Shown here piece by piece: positions 37,864-49,088 of a stretch of 64,000 nucleotides of DNA (the first letter of the stretch is position 1; every line of letters begins with the position of its first letter). Under the pieces are notes generated by a model. The model was given only the letters and a program-made list of their open reading frames with translations, had not been told where the DNA came from and did no database searches. The translations under genes were made by a program, and so were the position numbers. Source of the stretch: Rhodococcus jostii RHA1 (GTDB lineage Bacteria > Actinomycetota > Actinomycetes > Mycobacteriales > Mycobacteriaceae); NCBI RefSeq assembly GCF_000014565.1, contig NC_008268.1, forward strand, positions 2,108,001 through 2,172,000, given 5' to 3'.

Positions 37864-39168
37864 TCAGCGACGATCCTGTAGCGCGAAACTGGACGCAGGG
37901 AAGTCCGACGCGACCGCGGCGGCCAGTTCGAGAAGAGCGGTGCGCGTCTTGGGACGCAGCCGCTCGAGTTCGATTTCGGCTCCCTCTTCGAGGTGCGGAT
38001 CGAACGGAATCAGCCGGACGAGGCGGCACCGCTGCTCGAAGTGCTCGACGACCTTCGGCAGGTCCACCTTGCCCGACCGTGGTCGCACCGCGTTCACGAC
38101 GGCCACCGACCGGGACACCAGTTCGCGGTATCCGTGGGCGTCGAGCCAGTCGAGGGTCGCGGAGGCGCTGCGGGCGCCGTCGACGGAGCCCGAGCTGACC
38201 ACCACGAGCGCGTCGGCCTCTTCGAGGATGGTCTGCATGGCGGAATGCATCAGCCCGGTGCCGCAGTCGGTGAGGACGATGCTGTAGAACTTCTCGAGCA
38301 TCGTGACGGTCCGCGAGTAGTCGTCCGCGCTGAACGCCTCCGACACCGCCGGGTCGCTGTCGGATGCGAGCACCTCGAGCCGGTGCCTGCTCTGGGACGT
38401 GTAACTGCGGACGTCGCTGTACTTTTCGATGCTCTGCTCGTCGCGCAGCAGGTTGCGCACCGTGGCCGGGGTCTCGAGGGGAATCTTCTGACTGAGCGTG
38501 CCCCGGTCGGGGTTGGCGTCGACGGCGATGACGCGGTCGCCGCGCAGTGACGCGAACGTGGAGCCGAGGGTCGCGGTGGTGGTGGTCTTGCCCACTCCGC
38601 CCTTGAGGCTCAGCAACGCGATCTTGTAGCAACCCTGCAGCGGCTGGTTGACCTGCTTGGTCAGCTCGATCCGACGCTGTTCCTTCGCACTGTTGCCGAC
38701 ATTGATGTAGCGGCCGGACAGTTGGTACAGCGCCTTGCGCCACCCCGTGGTGGGGGCCGGCTTGACCTGCTTGAGGAGCAGCGACGTCGACAGGTCACGC
38801 GCCGACACCGCGTACTGCTGATCGGCATTCGTGTCGTGGGGGCGGGGATGCTGGGGTGTGTGCTGGATCGGCGCCTGCTGCGGCGGCGTGAACGCTCCCT
38901 GCGCGGGAGCCTGCTGCGGAGCCGGGGCCTGCTGCGGGGCAGGCGCCTGTTGCGGGACGGGTGCGGCGGCCGGGGCCTGGGTCTGCGGCCGCCCGGGTGC
39001 GGCGGAGGGGGCCTGGACACCGGGCTGCGCGAACGGGTTGGGACCCTGCGGCTGGACGTACGGGGCCTGCCGCGCGGCGTTCCATGCGGCGGCCGATGCG
39101 CGGTCGTCCAAGGGCGGATTCGATGCAGGCCGTACCGGCTCCCACATGCCGGCGTTGTTTTCGGACAT
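37864..39168 (-). CDS. MinD/ParA-like ATPase with Pro/Gln-rich N-terminus
   Basis: A 434-residue protein. Residues 1-120 are low-complexity, rich in Pro, Gln and Ala, with repeated QQAPAP at 73-90. The ATPase domain (about 180-434) has the deviant Walker A KGGVGKTTTT (189-198), VDANPDRGTLSQ near 221 and DCGTGLMHSAMQ near 303. Proteins of this layout occur with ESX secretion and cell-pole systems, and Rv0530 holds the same place next to ccsA. Start at ATG 39168. No partner ParB-like gene is seen here, so plasmid or chromosome segregation is not indicated. Confidence 0.82.
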   Translation of the reverse strand: MSENNAGMWEPVRPASNPPLDDRASAAAWNAARQAPYVQPQGPNPFAQPGVQAPSAAPGRPQTQAPAAAPVPQQAPAPQQAPAPQQAPAQGAFTPPQQAPIQHTPQHPRPHDTNADQQYAVSARDLSTSLLLKQVKPAPTTGWRKALYQLSGRYINVGNSAKEQRRIELTKQVNQPLQGCYKIALLSLKGGVGKTTTTATLGSTFASLRGDRVIAVDANPDRGTLSQKIPLETPATVRNLLRDEQSIEKYSDVRSYTSQSRHRLEVLASDSDPAVSEAFSADDYSRTVTMLEKFYSIVLTDCGTGLMHSAMQTILEEADALVVVSSGSVDGARSASATLDWLDAHGYRELVSRSVAVVNAVRPRSGKVDLPKVVEHFEQRCRLVRLIPFDPHLEEGAEIELERLRPKTRTALLELAAAVASDFPASSFALQDRR

Positions 39169-39263
39169 GGCTGAACATCCCCCTCGTGAAGTCTCCATCG
39201 TCCCCACCGGTTTCACACCGGTCGGAGACGTCGCGGCGGAAGGATATCAGTCGGTGACTACCG

Positions 39264-40241
39264 TCAGTTGAGGCCCGCGTACGAGTGCAATCCCGACACC
39301 ACCATGTTGATGATGAACAGGTTGAACAGCATCGCGACGAAGCCCGCCACGTTGATCCATGCGGCCTTGGTGTCGCGCCAGCCCGACGTCGCGCGGGCGT
39401 GGAGGTAGGCGGCGTAGATCACCCAGGCGATGAACGACACCGTTTCCTTGGGGTCCCAGCCCCAGAATCGGCCCCAGGCGGCCTCGGCCCAGATGGCGCC
39501 GAGGATGACGCCCGCACCGAACAGCGGGAACCCGATGATGGTGGTCTTGTACGCCAGCCGGTCCAGGGTCTGCGCGTCGGGCAGCCGCTCCGCGATCCGC
39601 GCGAACACGCCCGTTCCCTCCTCGCCGCGCGGGTACCGCATGCGCAGCAGGAACAGCAGGCTCGCGATGCCCGACACCAGGAACACACCGGAACCGACGC
39701 TCACGATGGTGACGTGGATGGGCAGCCAGTACGACCGCAGTGCGGGCACCACGGGCGCCGCGTCCGCGTACAGCACGGTGGCGGCGAGGAACATCAGGAT
39801 CAGGACGGGGACGAGCAGGAACACCCACATCGACCGGTACGCCGGCTTCGACAGGAGTGCGAGACCGACGACTAGTGCGGCCGCGCAGGCCATGGTCACG
39901 AACTCGTACATGTTGCCGAGCGGGAACCGTTCGGTGGCGAATCCGCGCAGCACGATCGACGCGAAGATCAGCACCGTGCCGACGACGAGCACGGCCGCGC
40001 CCATCCCGCCGAAGCGCTCGGACATGGGCTTCTTCGGCTGCTCGACCACTCGGCCGGGAACCGAGGGCGCATCGGCCGGGCGGGTGCCGGAGCCTGCCGA
40101 CACGAGTTCCCGGTCCTGCACGGCCTGCGCCCGGGTGGACGCGTACTGCACGATGAGCAGCACGAGTGCCAGCACCAGCACGGTGAAGGCTGATCGGAAG
40201 GCCCAGTCGCTGTACTGCGCCAGTGTCTCGTTGGTCGTCAT
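39264..40241 (-). CDS. ccsA: Cytochrome c maturation protein CcsA/CcsB (haem handling)
   Basis: A 325-residue membrane protein of the System II cytochrome c synthetase. The haem-binding WWD-type block WGRFWGWDPKETVSFIAWVI is near residue 257 and about eight membrane helices are visible. It acts with ResB to carry haem outward and attach it to apocytochrome c. Its start overlaps the resB stop by 4 bp, in the operon resA-like, ccdA, resB, ccsA. An insert of polar residues (about 39-75) follows the first helix. Confidence 0.92.
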   Translation of the reverse strand: MTTNETLAQYSDWAFRSAFTVLVLALVLLIVQYASTRAQAVQDRELVSAGSGTRPADAPSVPGRVVEQPKKPMSERFGGMGAAVLVVGTVLIFASIVLRGFATERFPLGNMYEFVTMACAAALVVGLALLSKPAYRSMWVFLLVPVLILMFLAATVLYADAAPVVPALRSYWLPIHVTIVSVGSGVFLVSGIASLLFLLRMRYPRGEEGTGVFARIAERLPDAQTLDRLAYKTTIIGFPLFGAGVILGAIWAEAAWGRFWGWDPKETVSFIAWVIYAAYLHARATSGWRDTKAAWINVAGFVAMLFNLFIINMVVSGLHSYAGLN

Positions 40242-41902
40242 CGTTGGCTCTCCTGCGCGTCAGGCTTCGTGTCGTCCGTGAGCAGACGGGTGCAGAGTCG
40301 GCCGAACTCGTCGCCCCAGCCGGCCTGATCGGTCCGGGCGAGTCCACCAAGCTCTACTACAGTACGTCGTGGGTCAAGATCGGAAGCGCCCGCGGGGTAG
40401 ATGCGAGCCCAGACGCGGCGACGCTTGACCAGCAGCGAGACGAGCAATCCGGCCATCATCGTCAGCGCCGACACCAGCACCCACTGCTGCGCCGGGTCGT
40501 GCGACACCTGCAGGTTCACGAAGTCCACGGCACCGTCGAACCGCACCTGGGTTCCGTCGGCCAGCGTCGAACTCTCCCCCGGTTTCAGATTCACCCGGTC
40601 CTGCTTCACGAGCCGGCCCTGGTTGATCAGTTCGGTGTTCAGCGAGAACAACGACTGCGGATTGCCGGTGTCGAGGCCGGTGTCGCCCTTGTAGATGTCG
40701 ATGGCCACGGCCGGGTCGTTCATGGCGGGGTAACTCGACGCCAGCAGATTGCCGTGGAACAGCGCGGTCGGGGCGAACAGTCCCTCGATCGCGATCTGAT
40801 TCTTCCGGCGCTCGTCGGTGTCCGTGTACAAGCCGCCGGGCGGGTCGAACCGCATCGCGCCGCTGCTGAGGAACGTCGTCGCGTCGTCGGGCCGCCACTG
40901 CAGCGTCTCCGTGCGGGTTTCCCCGTTCGGGAACGTGACGGTGAACGTCGGCGCGTACCCGTGCCCCTGCAGGTAGACGCGGTCACCCTCGACGCGCAGC
41001 GGGTGGTTGACCTGCAACTGTCCGTCCCGCCACGTGTTCGTCTCGAGGTCGTCGCCGGCCTGGTAGGCGATGTTGGACGTGAACATCTCGGCCTGACCGC
41101 TGTCGAGGTAGTCGGCCGCGAAGTCCTTGACCTTGACGCACAGCGGCGTCATGCCGGTGCCGTCCTGCGTGTTGCCCGCCTTGAAGGAGTCGAAGACCGC
41201 GGGCGACGTGGTGCAGAAGCCGGGACCGTTGTTGGCGACCACGATGACGTTGCCCTCGTAGCCGAACAGCTTGCCGACGGCGATCGCGACCAGCAACGCG
41301 ACGAGCGACAGGTGGAAGACGAGGTTGCCGAGTTCGCGGAAGTACCCCTTCTCCGCCGAGATGGTGATCTCGCCGGTGTGTGCGGCGCGTTCCCCGCCCT
41401 CGCGGGTCTCGACCCGCCACCCCTTCAGGTGAGCGCGGATGCGGGTGGCGAGTTCCTCCGGTGTCTCGTCGACGCGGTCCTCGTGGTGGTGCGGAAGTCG
41501 CGCGAGGTTCCGCGGGGCAGGCACCGGACGGGTGCGCAGCGCCTTGGCGTGGTCGACGCAGCGCGGAAGGATGCAGCCGACGAGGGAGATGAAGAGCAGG
41601 ACGTAGATCGCGGTGAACCAGAAGCTGCCGAACACGTCGAACAGCTCGAGCTTGTCCATCCACGGGCCGAGGGTCGGCCGGTTCGAGATGTACTCGTCGA
41701 CCTTGCCCGCGTTGAGGCTGCGCTGCGGGAGCAGGGCGCCCGGAATGGCCGCGAGGGCCAGCAGGAACAGCAGCACCAGCGCGGTGCGCATGGACGTGAG
41801 GCCACGCCAGGTGTTGCGGACGAGCGCGAACGCGCGACCCGGCAGCGATTGACGGGGCACCGGTGCGGCTTCCGGGGCCTCGGGGGTCTGGGTGTCGCTC
41901 AT
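40238..41902 (-). CDS. resB: Cytochrome c biogenesis protein ResB
   Basis: A 554-residue protein. Three or four N-terminal helices (from [20 protein letters not shown] near residue 39) surround the first part, a large extracytoplasmic domain occupies about 220-500, and a last helix ([20 protein letters not shown]) is near 505. It is the CcsA partner in haem attachment to cytochrome c. ATG 41902 overlaps the ccdA stop (ATGA); the much longer open frame upstream is antisense-like to ccdA and is rejected. Confidence 0.92.
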   Translation of the reverse strand: MSDTQTPEAPEAAPVPRQSLPGRAFALVRNTWRGLTSMRTALVLLFLLALAAIPGALLPQRSLNAGKVDEYISNRPTLGPWMDKLELFDVFGSFWFTAIYVLLFISLVGCILPRCVDHAKALRTRPVPAPRNLARLPHHHEDRVDETPEELATRIRAHLKGWRVETREGGERAAHTGEITISAEKGYFRELGNLVFHLSLVALLVAIAVGKLFGYEGNVIVVANNGPGFCTTSPAVFDSFKAGNTQDGTGMTPLCVKVKDFAADYLDSGQAEMFTSNIAYQAGDDLETNTWRDGQLQVNHPLRVEGDRVYLQGHGYAPTFTVTFPNGETRTETLQWRPDDATTFLSSGAMRFDPPGGLYTDTDERRKNQIAIEGLFAPTALFHGNLLASSYPAMNDPAVAIDIYKGDTGLDTGNPQSLFSLNTELINQGRLVKQDRVNLKPGESSTLADGTQVRFDGAVDFVNLQVSHDPAQQWVLVSALTMMAGLLVSLLVKRRRVWARIYPAGASDLDPRRTVVELGGLARTDQAGWGDEFGRLCTRLLTDDTKPDAQESQR

Positions 41903-42729
41903 ATGGGGAGAGTCACTTCCGAGATGAAGGCGTCGCGAACCCAGCCGACGAACTGGTCCCACGCGCCGGTGACGAGGGCGATGCCCACGGCCACCAGCAT
42001 GATTCCGCCGAAGATTTGAATGGTGCGCGCGTTGCGGCGCAGCCAGCCGACACCGCGCAGCGCGCGGGACGAGCCGAGCGCCAGGATCACGAACGGCAGC
42101 CCGAGGCCGAGGCAGTACGCGACGATCAGGGCCACTCCGCGGGCGGCGGTGGCACCGTCGGTGCCTGCGGCCAGGGAGATGACACCCGCCAGGGTGGGGC
42201 CGAGGCACGGGGTCCAGCCCAGTGCGAACACGGCACCGAGGAGAGGCGCCCCGGCCAGGCTGGAGATCCGGCGCGGCTCGAGCCTCGTGTCCCGCTGCAG
42301 GGCCGGGATCAGACCGATGAACACCAGGCCCATGGCGATGGTGACCACCCCACCGACCCGCATCAGGACGTCGCGGTTGATCGCGAGGGCCGAGATGGCG
42401 CCGAACACGGACGCGGTGGCCAGCACGAATACCACGGTGAAACCGGCGACGAACAGGGCCGCGGCGCCCGCGACCCGCAGCCGTCCGTCGGCGGCAGTCT
42501 TCGTGCGGGTGGCCGCCTCCTCCGCGGTGACGGCCGGTGCGTCCGCGCCGACCACACCTGCGAGGTAGGACAGGTATCCCGGAACGAGAGGCACGACGCA
42601 CGGCGACGCGAACGACACCAGACCGGCGAGGACGCATGCACCGAGCGCGAGCAGCAGCGGTCCGGATGCCGCGGTGGACTGGAAGGCGTCGCCGACGCCG
42701 CCGGCGAGAAGGGTGGTGCTGGTGCTCAC
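41899..42729 (-). CDS. ccdA: Thiol-disulfide membrane transporter CcdA
   Basis: A 276-residue CcdA/DsbD-type protein with six to seven membrane helices. The first redox Cys44 is in [17 protein letters not shown], and the second is in [14 protein letters not shown] near residue 167. It passes electrons from cytoplasmic thioredoxin to the outside, keeping apocytochrome cysteines reduced through the next-door thioredoxin-like lipoprotein. Both ends overlap neighbours by 4 bp, so translation of the operon is tightly coupled. Confidence 0.93.
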   Translation of the reverse strand: MSTSTTLLAGGVGDAFQSTAASGPLLLALGACVLAGLVSFASPCVVPLVPGYLSYLAGVVGADAPAVTAEEAATRTKTAADGRLRVAGAAALFVAGFTVVFVLATASVFGAISALAINRDVLMRVGGVVTIAMGLVFIGLIPALQRDTRLEPRRISSLAGAPLLGAVFALGWTPCLGPTLAGVISLAAGTDGATAARGVALIVAYCLGLGLPFVILALGSSRALRGVGWLRRNARTIQIFGGIMLVAVGIALVTGAWDQFVGWVRDAFISEVTLPI

Positions 42730-43325
42730 GATTCCTGTGCCACCCGTTCGACCACCGGCTTCAGGTCCTCGGCGAGCAGTTCCTTCAGGAACACGGCGGC
42801 CACGCGGTGTTCCCGGTCGAGCACGATCGTGGTGGGGATGACGCTCGTGGGGTAGTTCTGCCCCAGCGCGATCATCGTCCGCATGGCGGGGTCGTAGATC
42901 GACGGATACGACACCTTGTTGTCGATCACGAAGTCCTGCGCCTTGTCCTGCTGGTTGTCCCGCACATTGATCCCGAGGAACGACACTCCCTGATCCTTGG
43001 TCTCCTCGTACACCTGCTCGAGGTCGTTCGCCTCACCCCGGCACGGGCCGCACCACTGCCCCCACACGTTGAGGACAACCACCTGCCCCTCGAAATCGTC
43101 GAGCGAGGTGGTCTTGCCCTCGGTCATCAGGTCGGGTCCGGACACCGTGCCGATGGTGCCGCGGTCGGCAGGCGGGTCGTAGAAGATCTCCGTCTGCCCG
43201 CCCGGCGACACGAAGTCGAACGTGCCGCCCTGGGCCACGGCGTCGTCGCCGGACGCACACGCCGTCAGCGACACCGCGGCCGTACAGATCACCGCGAGAA
43301 GCCCGGCGAAGCGCCCCCGACTCAT
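42726..43325 (-). CDS. ResA/TlpA-like thioredoxin lipoprotein
   Basis: A 199-residue exported thioredoxin-fold protein. The signal peptide ends in a lipobox (VSLTAC, Cys23), and the redox motif is WCGPC (Cys92, Cys95). An insertion of about 45 residues precedes the fold. It would reduce apocytochrome c cysteines with electrons from CcdA. ATG 43325 overlaps the stop of the histidine phosphatase gene (ATGA). It matches the position of Rv0526. Confidence 0.92.
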   Translation of the reverse strand: MSRGRFAGLLAVICTAAVSLTACASGDDAVAQGGTFDFVSPGGQTEIFYDPPADRGTIGTVSGPDLMTEGKTTSLDDFEGQVVVLNVWGQWCGPCRGEANDLEQVYEETKDQGVSFLGINVRDNQQDKAQDFVIDNKVSYPSIYDPAMRTMIALGQNYPTSVIPTTIVLDREHRVAAVFLKELLAEDLKPVVERVAQES

Positions 43326-44059
43326 GCCCCGGTCACCCTCGGATCCGACGCGCCCGCGGGCTCCGAGTACACGATGTCGATGAGGGTGTCGCCCTCGTAG
43401 ACGAGGGAGGTCAGCGACGCGAGACCGCACTGACGGTGCCGCGGGTCGTGCCACAGCCGCTCCCCCTGCAGGAACCGGCGGAGGGTCCAGACGGGGAGTT
43501 GGTGGCTGACGACGACGGCCTCGTGACCCACCGCCGACACGCGGGCGCTGTTGACGGCGGCCAGCATGCGGTGCGCGATCTGCAGGTACGGCTCGCCCCA
43601 CGACGGGGTGAACGGGTCGCGGAGTTTCCACCAGTGCCGGGGGCGAGACAGCGCGCCGTCGCCGACGGACACCTTGAGGCCCTCGAATTCGTTGCCCGCC
43701 TCGATGAGGTTCTCGTCGGTCGCGAGCTCGACGCCGTGTGCGTCGGCGATCGGGGCGGCCGTCTCCTGCGCCCGCTGCAGCGGCGAGGACACCACGTGGG
43801 TGATGTCGTGCTTGGCCAGTACCGACGCCACCGCGCGGGCCTGCGCCTCACCCGTCACCGACAGCCGGAACCCGGGGAGCCTGCCGTAGAGGATTCCCCG
43901 CGGGTTGTGCACCTCGCCGTGCCGGAGCACGTGCACGATGGTGCGGGTCTGTGTGTGGTCGGGATGATCGGCTTCGGTCACGTTGCGGTTCCTCGGGTCG
44001 GGACGGGAGGGCGGGTGGGTGTCGGCGGCAAGGCTGCCGGCCGCGAGGGGAGACGTCAC
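43322..44059 (-). CDS. Histidine phosphatase superfamily protein
   Basis: A 245-residue protein with the RHG motif VLRHGEVHN near residue 45, followed by GRLPGFRLSVTGEAQARAVA and the second catalytic region AVVVSHQLPV near 185. It belongs to the phosphoglycerate mutase/phosphatase superfamily; the substrate is unknown. The first 40 residues are polar and may not be needed: an internal GTG at 43981 would give the shorter VTEADHPDHTQT start. It begins 1 bp after the hemL stop, linking hemL to the cytochrome maturation genes. Confidence 0.85.
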   Translation of the reverse strand: MTSPLAAGSLAADTHPPSRPDPRNRNVTEADHPDHTQTRTIVHVLRHGEVHNPRGILYGRLPGFRLSVTGEAQARAVASVLAKHDITHVVSSPLQRAQETAAPIADAHGVELATDENLIEAGNEFEGLKVSVGDGALSRPRHWWKLRDPFTPSWGEPYLQIAHRMLAAVNSARVSAVGHEAVVVSHQLPVWTLRRFLQGERLWHDPRHRQCGLASLTSLVYEGDTLIDIVYSEPAGASDPRVTGA

Positions 44060-44060
44060 G

Positions 44061-45386
44061 TCAGGGCTGGACGGCCGCGGCGGCGGCCTTCGCGGCGTGC
44101 GGCAGGGCGTCGGCGATGATCGAGAAGGCTCTGTCGTCCATGGCGGCGGAGACGAACCACGCCTCGAACGCGCTCGGCGGCGGGTACACCCCGCGCGAGA
44201 GCAGCCCGTGGAAGAACGCGGGGAAGCGCCAGGTCTGGGCGGCCTTGGCCTCGGCGTAGTTGGTCACCGGGTCTTCGCTGAAGAACACGCTGAGCATCGT
44301 GCCTGCGGTCTGCACCCGGTGCGGCACGCTCTCGGCGGTCAGCGCGTCGGACAGCAGGGTCCGCAGCGTGGCGCTGTTGCGCTCGAGTGCGTCGTACACG
44401 CCCTGGTCCGCGGCGCGCAGGCTGGCGAGCCCGGCGGCGACGGCGACGGGGTTCCCGGACAGGGTGCCCGCCTGGTAGACGGGTCCGGCCGGGGCGAGAT
44501 GGGCCATGACGTCGGCGCGGCCACCGAATGCGGCGGCGGGCAGACCGCCGCTCATCACCTTGCCGAACGTGTAGAGGTCACCGGCGACGCCGTCGAGTCC
44601 GAACCAGCCGGCGGAGCTGACGCGGAATCCGGTCATCACCTCGTCCATGATGAGCAGCGCGCCGTTGTCGCTGGTCAGCTTCCGCAGGCCCTCGTTGAAT
44701 CCGGGCTGCGGCGCCACTGCGCCCATGTTGCCGGCGGCGGCCTCGGTGATGACGCACGCGATCCGGCCCTCGTTCGCGGCGAAGGCCTGGGCGACGGCGT
44801 CGAGGTCGTTGTAGGGAACGACGATGGTGTCCTCGGCCTGCGCGCCCGTCACGCCGGGTGATGTCGGGAGGCCGAACGTGGCGAGCCCCGAACCGGCATC
44901 GGCCAGCAGGGCGTCGACGTGCCCGTGGTAGCAGCCGGAGAACTTGAGGACCTTGGTTCGGCCGGTGAATCCGCGGGCCAGGCGGACGGCGCTCATGGTG
45001 GCTTCGGTGCCGGAGTTGACCAGGCGCACCTTCTCCACCGGCGCGACCCGGCCGACGATCTCCTCGGCCAGTTCGATCTCGCCCTCGGTGGGCGCGCCGA
45101 ACGACAGGCCGGTGGCGGCCGCCTTCTGCACGGCCTCGACGACGGCGGGGTGCGCGTGCCCGAGGATCATCGGTCCCCAGGAGCAGATGAGGTCGACGTA
45201 GTCGTTGCCGTCGACGTCGGTGAGCGTGTAACCGGACGCTTCCTTGATGAACCGCGGGGTGCCGCCGACCGAGTGGAAGGCTCGCACCGGGGAGTTGACG
45301 CCGCCGGGAATGACCAGATCAGCCCTCTCGAAGAGCTGGGCGGAGCGGGATGCGTGCACGTCGGGGTCACCGGAGGAAACAGTCAC
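44061..45386 (-). CDS. hemL: Glutamate-1-semialdehyde 2,1-aminomutase
   Basis: A 441-residue PLP enzyme that makes 5-aminolevulinate in the C5 pathway. The PLP lysine is Lys276 in FGKVMSGG, the metal-free aminotransferase site MDEVMTGFR is at 248-256, and [16 protein letters not shown] is at 124-139. GTG at 45386 (VTVSSGDPD) gives the normal length; the upstream frame has no similarity. With hemA, hemC, hemD and hemB further along, this window carries much of the route from glutamyl-tRNA to uroporphyrinogen III. Confidence 0.95.
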   Translation of the reverse strand: MTVSSGDPDVHASRSAQLFERADLVIPGGVNSPVRAFHSVGGTPRFIKEASGYTLTDVDGNDYVDLICSWGPMILGHAHPAVVEAVQKAAATGLSFGAPTEGEIELAEEIVGRVAPVEKVRLVNSGTEATMSAVRLARGFTGRTKVLKFSGCYHGHVDALLADAGSGLATFGLPTSPGVTGAQAEDTIVVPYNDLDAVAQAFAANEGRIACVITEAAAGNMGAVAPQPGFNEGLRKLTSDNGALLIMDEVMTGFRVSSAGWFGLDGVAGDLYTFGKVMSGGLPAAAFGGRADVMAHLAPAGPVYQAGTLSGNPVAVAAGLASLRAADQGVYDALERNSATLRTLLSDALTAESVPHRVQTAGTMLSVFFSEDPVTNYAEAKAAQTWRFPAFFHGLLSRGVYPPPSAFEAWFVSAAMDDRAFSIIADALPHAAKAAAAAVQP

Positions 45387-45447
45387 GGCCTCCAGTGTCC
45401 CAGTTCTGTCGAATTTGCCAACGACAGGGTGTAGTGGGTGGCCAGGA

Positions 45448-45960
45448 TCACTCTGCCCGATCCGCCGCACCGGGTGGTTCCGGGACGAGCGAGGCGAACA
45501 TCGCGCGCATCTCCTCGGAGAGTTTCATCAGTTCCACGTATCCGCCGAGCGGGCCGCCCTCGAGGTACGCGAACTCCATCCCGACGCCCTCGAACCGGCC
45601 CCGCTGCACCACCGGCAGTCCCCGGCACCCGGCCTCGGCGAGGGTGGCCTCGAAGTCGTCGGGGACCCAGGCCACATGATGGACGCCGGGACCGCTCGTC
45701 TCCAGTTGTTCTGTGTAGAGGTTGCGTCCCGACACCGGCTGGATCAGCTCGAGCTGCTGTCCGCCTGCGTATCCGAGCGACACGTGGACCACGTAGTCGG
45801 CGGGCTGCCCGCGGTACGTGCAGTGCTCGGGTCCGAAGTGCACGTCCGGGAGCCGCAACCATCGCGCGACGCCGAGCTGATCGGTGAAGTACCGCTCCGC
45901 CGACTCGATGTCGTCGACGACCCAGCAGATCTGGAAGATCGGGCCTGCGACGAGGCTCAT
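45448..45960 (-). CDS. VOC family protein in the hpd operon
   Basis: A 170-residue protein of glyoxalase fold. It opens [20 protein letters not shown] and has the second-half blocks [19 protein letters not shown] and [17 protein letters not shown]. Related proteins are annotated as methylmalonyl-CoA epimerase-like or ring-cleavage relatives; I cannot decide. ATG 45960 overlaps the SDR stop (ATGA), so it is the last gene of an hpd-SDR-VOC unit and may work on an HPPD-derived compound. It lies 61 bp from the hemL start. Confidence 0.8.
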   Translation of the reverse strand: MSLVAGPIFQICWVVDDIESAERYFTDQLGVARWLRLPDVHFGPEHCTYRGQPADYVVHVSLGYAGGQQLELIQPVSGRNLYTEQLETSGPGVHHVAWVPDDFEATLAEAGCRGLPVVQRGRFEGVGMEFAYLEGGPLGGYVELMKLSEEMRAMFASLVPEPPGAADRAE

Positions 45961-46721
45961 GCCATCTTCCCGTTGTCCACCGAGTACACGGCGCCGTGGA
46001 TGGCGGACGCGTCGTCGGATGCGAGGAAGGCCACCGTCTTCGCTACGTCCTCTGGTTCCATCAGCCCTCGCGGGGAGGCCGACTTCAGGACGAGCTCGAA
46101 ATCGACGCCGTCGGGGAAGGCGAAATTCGAGACCTGCGGCGTCATCATCCCGCCCGGGCAGACGGCGTTGATCCGCAGCGGTGTGCCGGTGAACTCGAGT
46201 GCCATCGCGCGGGTGAGACCCACCAGTCCGTGTTTGGCGGCGCAGTAGCCGGCCGAGTACGCCTGCCCCTGCAATCCGGCGACGGACGCGACGTTGACGA
46301 TGTTGCCTCCGCGTTCGAGCAGATGCGGCAGTGCTGCCCGTGACAGGTAGAACGGCCCGTTCAGGTTCACGGCGAGATCGTGTGCCCAGTCCTCGTCCGT
46401 GACGTCGGCGGTGTGCCGGAGGGTGTGCGAACCGGCGACGTTGATCAGGACGTCGAGACCGCCGAGCCCGGCGACGCAGGCTGCCACGGCCCCGCTGCAT
46501 GCTTCCGGCGACGCCACGTCCGCCGGCGCACAGTGCCCCGCGGCCTCCGGTCCGGCGATCTCGATCATGGCCTGCCGCAGCGCATCCCCGTCCCGCGCGA
46601 CCCCGAAGACGCGGGCTCCCCGCTCGGTGAGGAGCCGGGCCACGGCGTGCCCGAGCCCCGAGGAGGCCCCGGTGACGAGAGCGACTTTCCCTGCGAACGT
46701 TCCCCGATCCCTGTCATCCAT
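45957..46721 (-). CDS. Short-chain dehydrogenase/reductase
   Basis: A 254-residue classical SDR. The NAD(P) motif TGASSGLG is near residue 17, NVAG near 86, catalytic Ser in NVASVAG near 138 and YCAAK (Tyr-X3-Lys) near 153. The open frame extends 5 codons upstream through a GTG at 46736; I prefer the ATG at 46721. It sits 33 bp after hpd and overlaps the VOC gene. Substrate unknown; its operon suggests an aromatic hydroxy or keto acid. Confidence 0.87.
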   Translation of the reverse strand: MDDRDRGTFAGKVALVTGASSGLGHAVARLLTERGARVFGVARDGDALRQAMIEIAGPEAAGHCAPADVASPEACSGAVAACVAGLGGLDVLINVAGSHTLRHTADVTDEDWAHDLAVNLNGPFYLSRAALPHLLERGGNIVNVASVAGLQGQAYSAGYCAAKHGLVGLTRAMALEFTGTPLRINAVCPGGMMTPQVSNFAFPDGVDFELVLKSASPRGLMEPEDVAKTVAFLASDDASAIHGAVYSVDNGKMA

Positions 46722-46754
46722 CAGTCGATGATGCACTGCGTGCCGATCGGAGGT

Positions 46755-47966
<1,212 letters not shown>

Positions 47967-47972
47967 TCACTG

Positions 47973-48041
47973 TGATCCAGCACACAGCACTGCGCAACGG
48001 TGCCTCTTGACGCTGTTCAATCTGTACAGAATGCTGGATCA
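47973..48041. promoter_or_regulatory. Inverted TGATCCAGCA sites between hpd and the Lrp gene
   Basis: TGATCCAGCA (47973-47982) and its exact complement TGCTGGATCA (48032-48041) are 59 bp apart, each lying close to one of the divergent genes. Paired distant sites fit Lrp/AsnC proteins, which wrap DNA as octamers. The Lrp gene next to them is the obvious regulator. Confidence 0.6.
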
Positions 48042-48078
48042 AAAGACGGATCGACCCTACATATTGACCAGGGACGCC

Positions 48079-48594
48079 ATGAGTATCGATAGCCTCGACG
48101 CCGCGCTACTCGACCTGCTCCATGCCGAGCCGAAAGTCGGCGTGCTCGAGGCGTCGAGACGCCTGGGCGTGGCGCGCGGCACCGTTCAGGCGCGTCTCGA
48201 CCGGCTCGAACGCACCGGCGTGATCACCAGTTCGGCACCGACCCTCGACCCGGAGGCACTGGGGTTTCCGGTGGTCGCGTTCGCCACCCTCGAGATCGCC
48301 CAGGGCAACGGGCACGCCGCGGTCGTCGAGCATTTGACCGCCATCCCCGAAGTTCTCGAGGCGCACACGATCACCGGAGCCGGCGACGTCCTGGTCCGTG
48401 TGGTGGCGCGCACCCACGCCGACCTGCAGCGGGTGATCAACTCGATCGTGGACGGGCACAACGTCCTTCGCTCGTCGACCGTCATCGCGACGCAGACCCA
48501 GATCGCCCTGCGTCACGAGCAGCTCGTCCGGGCGGCGGTTCCTCCGCCCACAGTCAGCGATCCTCGGGACTCAGCTCGTCCAGCAGTGAACTGA
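48079..48594 (+). CDS. Lrp/AsnC family regulator
   Basis: A 171-residue regulator. The HTH (LDAALLDLLHAEPKVGVLEA, then VARGTVQARLDRLERTGVI) is at about 5-55 and the RAM effector domain (about 70-150) includes ITGAGDVLVRVVARTHADLQ. Such proteins sense amino acids; tyrosine or phenylalanine would suit the divergent hpd unit. ATG 48079 was chosen because the HTH begins at once; an upstream frame is unsupported. The last 41 bp overlap the convergent MarR gene. Confidence 0.88.
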   Translation: MSIDSLDAALLDLLHAEPKVGVLEASRRLGVARGTVQARLDRLERTGVITSSAPTLDPEALGFPVVAFATLEIAQGNGHAAVVEHLTAIPEVLEAHTITGAGDVLVRVVARTHADLQRVINSIVDGHNVLRSSTVIATQTQIALRHEQLVRAAVPPPTVSDPRDSARPAVN

Positions 48595-49012
48595 GCACGT
48601 AGCAGGCGTCGTCGAACCGGTCGTGGCCGACGATGCCGCCCCAGCGGTGCTCGATCTCGGCGACCCGCACGGCGGCGTCCTGCAGCGCCCGCCGTCCCCG
48701 CGCGGTCGGGACGACCAGTTTCGCGCGCCGGTCCGTTGCGTCCGGAACCCGCTCGACGTACCCGAGATCCTCGAGATCATTGATCAGTTCGGACGCGGCG
48801 GACAAACTCAGTTCGGCACGGGAGGCGATCTCCGTCAACCGACGCCCGTCCCAGCCGATGTTGCCGAAGATCTGCAGATGCGGCGGGCGGATGTCGCCGT
48901 AACCGCGTTCTGCCATCGGCTCGCTCAACTCCCGGCGGAACTCGTGCAGCAAACGAACCAGCAACTGCCCCACCGCAGGGCGATCGGACGGCAGACCCCT
49001 TGACCGTTCCAT
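48554..49012 (-). CDS. MarR family regulator
   Basis: A 152-residue winged-helix regulator. The recognition region RRLTEIASRAELSLSAASEL, then LEDLGYVERVPDATDRRAKL, is typical of MarR, with the wing DATDRRAK near residue 93. It is divergent from an alpha/beta hydrolase gene, with GGTTACC/GGTTTCC elements in the gap, so it probably represses that gene. The start is ATG 49012; the longer open frame runs antisense to the hydrolase gene. Confidence 0.87.
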   Translation of the reverse strand: MERSRGLPSDRPAVGQLLVRLLHEFRRELSEPMAERGYGDIRPPHLQIFGNIGWDGRRLTEIASRAELSLSAASELINDLEDLGYVERVPDATDRRAKLVVPTARGRRALQDAAVRVAEIEHRWGGIVGHDRFDDACYVLSSLLDELSPEDR

Positions 49013-49030
49013 GACACAGGAGAATACTAC

Positions 49031-49055
49031 GGTTACCAAAGTTTCGGTTTCCGAA
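49031..49055. promoter_or_regulatory. Candidate MarR operator
   Basis: GGTTACC (49031-49037) and GGTTTCC (49046-49052) are directly repeated 15 bp apart, and the second lies in the palindrome TTCGG-TTT-CCGAA (49043-49055). The site is in the 76-bp gap between the divergent MarR and hydrolase genes. Confidence 0.5.
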
Positions 49056-49088
49056 GCAATACTCGAGCACACGCACCTGGGGCATCCC

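Noticed and set aside
38888..38960. Repeated coding sequence in the ParA-like gene as a possible tandem repeat element
   Set aside because: It encodes a low-complexity QQAPAP stretch in the protein, which fully explains the DNA repeat.
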